Below, piece after piece: positions 21,518 to 23,312 of a DNA stretch of 23,312 nt; the stretch's first letter is position 1, and each line of letters opens with the position of its first letter. The notes under the pieces are model-generated. The model searched no databases, had not been told where the DNA came from, and saw nothing but the letters and a program-made list of their open reading frames with translations. The position numbers and the translations under genes are program-made. This stretch comes from an uncultured Candidatus Melainabacteria bacterium. GTDB lineage: Bacteria > Cyanobacteriota > Vampirovibrionia > Gastranaerophilales > Gastranaerophilaceae. The stretch covers positions 1 through 23,312 of the forward strand of contig CAKVGW010000025.1 in assembly GCA_934747325.1 (NCBI GenBank), in the 5' to 3' direction.

Positions 21518-21526
21518 TGCTATATT
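21518..21526 (+). promoter_or_regulatory. Extended -10 promoter of korC
   Basis: TGCTATATT lies 38 bases before the korC ATG and belongs to the same extended -10 type as the korDAB element. It gives the detached gamma gene its own start of transcription. Confidence 0.5.
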
Positions 21527-21564
21527 TGAGTTAAGATTATTGTCTTTTATAGGGAAGGAGTACT

Positions 21565-22101
21565 ATGGAAACTAATTTTATATTTGCCGGTTTTGGCGGT
21601 CAGGGTGTTCTTTTAGCAGGTACAGTTCTTGCAAACGCGTTTATGTTAGAAGGAAAAAATGTTACGTGGTATCCTTGCTATGGTGCTGAAATGAGAGGCG
21701 GAACCGTAAACTGTGAAATTGTTGTTTCTGATTTTGAAGTTAGTTCTGTTCACAAACAAGATACTGATTATGCAATAGTTTTAAACCAGCAATCTTTCGA
21801 CAAGTTTGTTAAAAGAGTAAAAAAAGGAGGAACAATCGTTGCGAATTCTACGCTTGTAGCAGAAACAAAACCGCGTGACGATATTAAATATGTATTTGCA
21901 CCTATGACAAAATTAGCAAACGATTTGGGAACAAGCAAAGTTACGAACGTTGTTTCTTTAGGTGTCCTGGCTTCTGTTTGTGATGTTGTAACAAAAGAAT
22001 ATTTAGCAAAAGGGATTGAAAAAGTTTTGGGCTTAAAGAAAAAAGACTTATTACCGCTTAATTTAAAGGCGCTGGATGTAGCTTGTACAGGTTGTGTGTA
22101 A
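21565..22101 (+). CDS. korC: 2-oxoacid:ferredoxin oxidoreductase gamma subunit
   Basis: The 178-residue subunit has the family's GFGGQG loop (9-14) followed by LLAGTVLANAFMLEGKNVTWYPCYGAEMRGG. This is the gamma domain that joins alpha and beta in the oxidoreductase. AAGGAG precedes the ATG. It is cut off from korDAB by the 169-residue antisense gene and has its own promoter, so the four subunits come from two transcription units. The PLP enzyme gene starts 4 bases after its stop. Confidence 0.9.
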   Translation: METNFIFAGFGGQGVLLAGTVLANAFMLEGKNVTWYPCYGAEMRGGTVNCEIVVSDFEVSSVHKQDTDYAIVLNQQSFDKFVKRVKKGGTIVANSTLVAETKPRDDIKYVFAPMTKLANDLGTSKVTNVVSLGVLASVCDVVTKEYLAKGIEKVLGLKKKDLLPLNLKALDVACTGCV

Positions 22102-22105
22102 AAAT

Positions 22106-23134
22106 ATGAGCCTTATTTCAATCTTAAAGCGTAAAAATAAAAAATATTTATTTACAACTCCGAGTCATGCAGGAAAACTGTGTATTTATCATAAATTTTA
22201 CCAATGGTATCGTTCAGATATTTCAGAAGTTGATGCTTATAATCCTGTAAAAGCGTTAGAAAAAGCAGAAGTTAAAGCTGCTCAGATTTATGGAGTAAAA
22301 TCTACTGATTTTTTAACAAATGGATCTTCAAGTGGAGTTATTGCTGCAGTTTTGACGGCTTGCAAGCAAGGTGACAAGCTTTTAATTTGGAATAAATCTC
22401 ATCCTTGTCATAAAAATGCAGGCATACTTGCAGGAGTAGAAATTGTAGAGTACGAACTTCCATATAACGAAGAGTGGGGAATTTTTGAGGGGTTAAATAA
22501 TATTGAAACGCTTTTAGATAAGCATTCTCCAAAGGCTATAATTGTAACATCTCCGAGTTATGAAGGAATTGTTTCTGATATTCCAAAAATCAGTGAAGCT
22601 TGTAAAAAGCGTGGAGTTTATTTGATTGTAGATGAAGCGCATGGTGCATTGTATCCGTTTTCTGACGAACTTCCCGAAAGTGCTATAAAGTATGCGGATT
22701 TTACGGTTCAATCCTTACATAAAACAGCCGGCGGAATTAATCCTACCGCACTTTTGCATTGCAATTGTGAACTTAATACAAAACCTGCGTTAAAAATGAT
22801 TACGACGACATCACCGTCCTATCCGATGCTTGCAACGATAGAAGCTAATATAAATTATTTAAACAGTAAAAAAGGACGCAAAAAGATTGCAGAATTAATT
22901 TCAGAAATTAAAAAAATTAAATCAGAACTTACAAATTTGGATTTTTACGGTGATGATATAACAAAAATTTTGGTAAAAAAACACGGATTGAGTGGGTTTG
23001 AACTGTCAGAAATTCTTTTTGATAAATTTAATATTGAAGATGAAAGAACGAACGAAAAATCAACAATGCTTTTGACCGGTTTGGGTACAACAAAAGAAAA
23101 ACTAAGAAGTTTATTGCGTTTAAAAAGAATATAA
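22106..23134 (+). CDS. Orn/Lys/Arg decarboxylase-like PLP enzyme, short form
   Basis: The 342-residue protein is a fold-type I PLP enzyme of the Orn/Lys/Arg decarboxylase (SpeA/YaaO-like) group. It has TTPSHAGK near the N-terminus, the phosphate loop NGSSSG (72-77) and IVDEAHGALYPF (D176, H179). The PLP lysine is K206 in SLHKTAGGINPTALLH. A small domain follows and ends at LLTGLGTTKEKLRSLLRL, where longer homologues continue with a C-terminal domain. Its substrate is therefore open: polyamine synthesis is possible, another reaction too. ATG 22106 is chosen; an in-frame GTG at 22094 would overlap korC, and neither has a clear ribosome-binding site. It is cotranscribed with korC and closed by a terminator. 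Confidence 0.8.
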   Translation: MSLISILKRKNKKYLFTTPSHAGKLCIYHKFYQWYRSDISEVDAYNPVKALEKAEVKAAQIYGVKSTDFLTNGSSSGVIAAVLTACKQGDKLLIWNKSHPCHKNAGILAGVEIVEYELPYNEEWGIFEGLNNIETLLDKHSPKAIIVTSPSYEGIVSDIPKISEACKKRGVYLIVDEAHGALYPFSDELPESAIKYADFTVQSLHKTAGGINPTALLHCNCELNTKPALKMITTTSPSYPMLATIEANINYLNSKKGRKKIAELISEIKKIKSELTNLDFYGDDITKILVKKHGLSGFELSEILFDKFNIEDERTNEKSTMLLTGLGTTKEKLRSLLRLKRI

Positions 23135-23138
23135 AAAA

Positions 23139-23170
23139 CTCTAGAAGTAAAATTTCTAGAGCTTTTTTAT
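23139..23170. terminator. Bidirectional intrinsic terminator
   Basis: CTCTAGAA and TTCTAGAG form a perfect 8-bp stem with a 7-base loop. TTTTTT follows on each strand: plus-strand CTTTTTTATT, and minus-strand TTTTTTAT. It serves the PLP gene and the convergent partial gene. Confidence 0.85.
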
Positions 23171-23192
23171 TATTATTTTTACTTTGTTGTTA

Positions 23193-23312
23193 TTATTTTG
23201 CAGGATTTACATTGATAAATGGTACCGAATTACCTAACATATATTGTGGCATTTTGCCGTCCCATTTTTGAACCGCTTCATATTGAACCAAAGACTTGTT
23301 CTGGCTTAATGC
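23193..23312 (-). CDS. SPFH/prohibitin (band 7)-like protein, C-terminal end only
   Basis: The last 39 codons of a gene that continues beyond the right edge read ...LSQNKSLVQYEAVQKWDGKMP, then QYMLGNSVPFINVNPAK and stop. The QKWDGKxP...VPFI ending is characteristic of the C-terminus of bacterial prohibitin-family membrane-scaffold proteins. Domain content upstream cannot be seen, so the call rests on this tail alone. Confidence 0.6.
   Translation of the reverse strand, partial: ALSQNKSLVQYEAVQKWDGKMPQYMLGNSVPFINVNPAK

Overview
The window is about 23 kb of AT-rich, densely coding bacterial chromosome with the standard genetic code (TAA, TAG and TGA are all used as stops). The gene set points to a strictly fermentative, anaerobic, flagellated bacterium with an outer membrane. 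It has ferredoxin-dependent 2-oxoacid oxidoreductase, flavodiiron protein plus rubredoxin for O2/NO scavenging, FolE2, flagellin, a Skp/OmpH-like periplasmic chaperone and a GH57-DUF3536 protein. The combination of low GC, GH57-DUF3536 and a cyanobacteria-like housekeeping set resembles gut Vampirovibrionia/Melainabacteria (Candidatus Gastranaerophilales). That placement is an inference from gene content, not a phylogeny.

Layout. 1-1842: three minus-strand genes (start of a Gfo/Idh/MocA-like oxidoreductase, an orphan CCG-type Fe-S protein, aroQ). 1933-6637: plus-strand genes, first a duplicated-domain small protein abutting folE2, then a secreted protein, a GH57-DUF3536 protein and an OmpH/Skp-like protein. 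6675-8157: minus-strand rubredoxin and flavodiiron protein, divergent from a PadR-type regulator that overlaps a PDZ/radical-SAM DUF512 gene (8287-10051). 10052-10602: the only long gene-free stretch, about 550 bp, packed with GC-richer hairpins. 10603-12858: a LuxR-type response regulator and gatA. 12935-15480: minus-strand clpX, clpP and a small secreted protein. 15642-17695: recF and galE, overlapping by ATGA. 17758-18615: minus-strand flagellin. 18788-22101: a four-subunit 2-oxoacid:ferredoxin oxidoreductase whose gamma gene is cut off from the other three by an antisense gene. 22106-23134: a short PLP decarboxylase-like enzyme. 23193-23312: the tail of a prohibitin/band-7-like gene.

No CRISPR array, tRNA, rRNA, transposase or phage gene was seen, and there is no clear novel defence or mobile system. 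The most interesting signals are regulatory. A 19-bp palindrome sits in the -35/-10 spacer of the flavodiiron gene, opposite a PadR gene. The flagellin leader carries a hairpin closely resembling a CsrA-binding site. Three genes have promoters placed so that transcription should start at or next to the start codon (leaderless mRNAs), within a wider set of extended -10 promoters of the form TGNTAnnnT. There is also the hairpin cluster at 10059-10442, the split kor locus, and a 49-nt near-perfect inverted repeat at the end of the intruding antisense gene.
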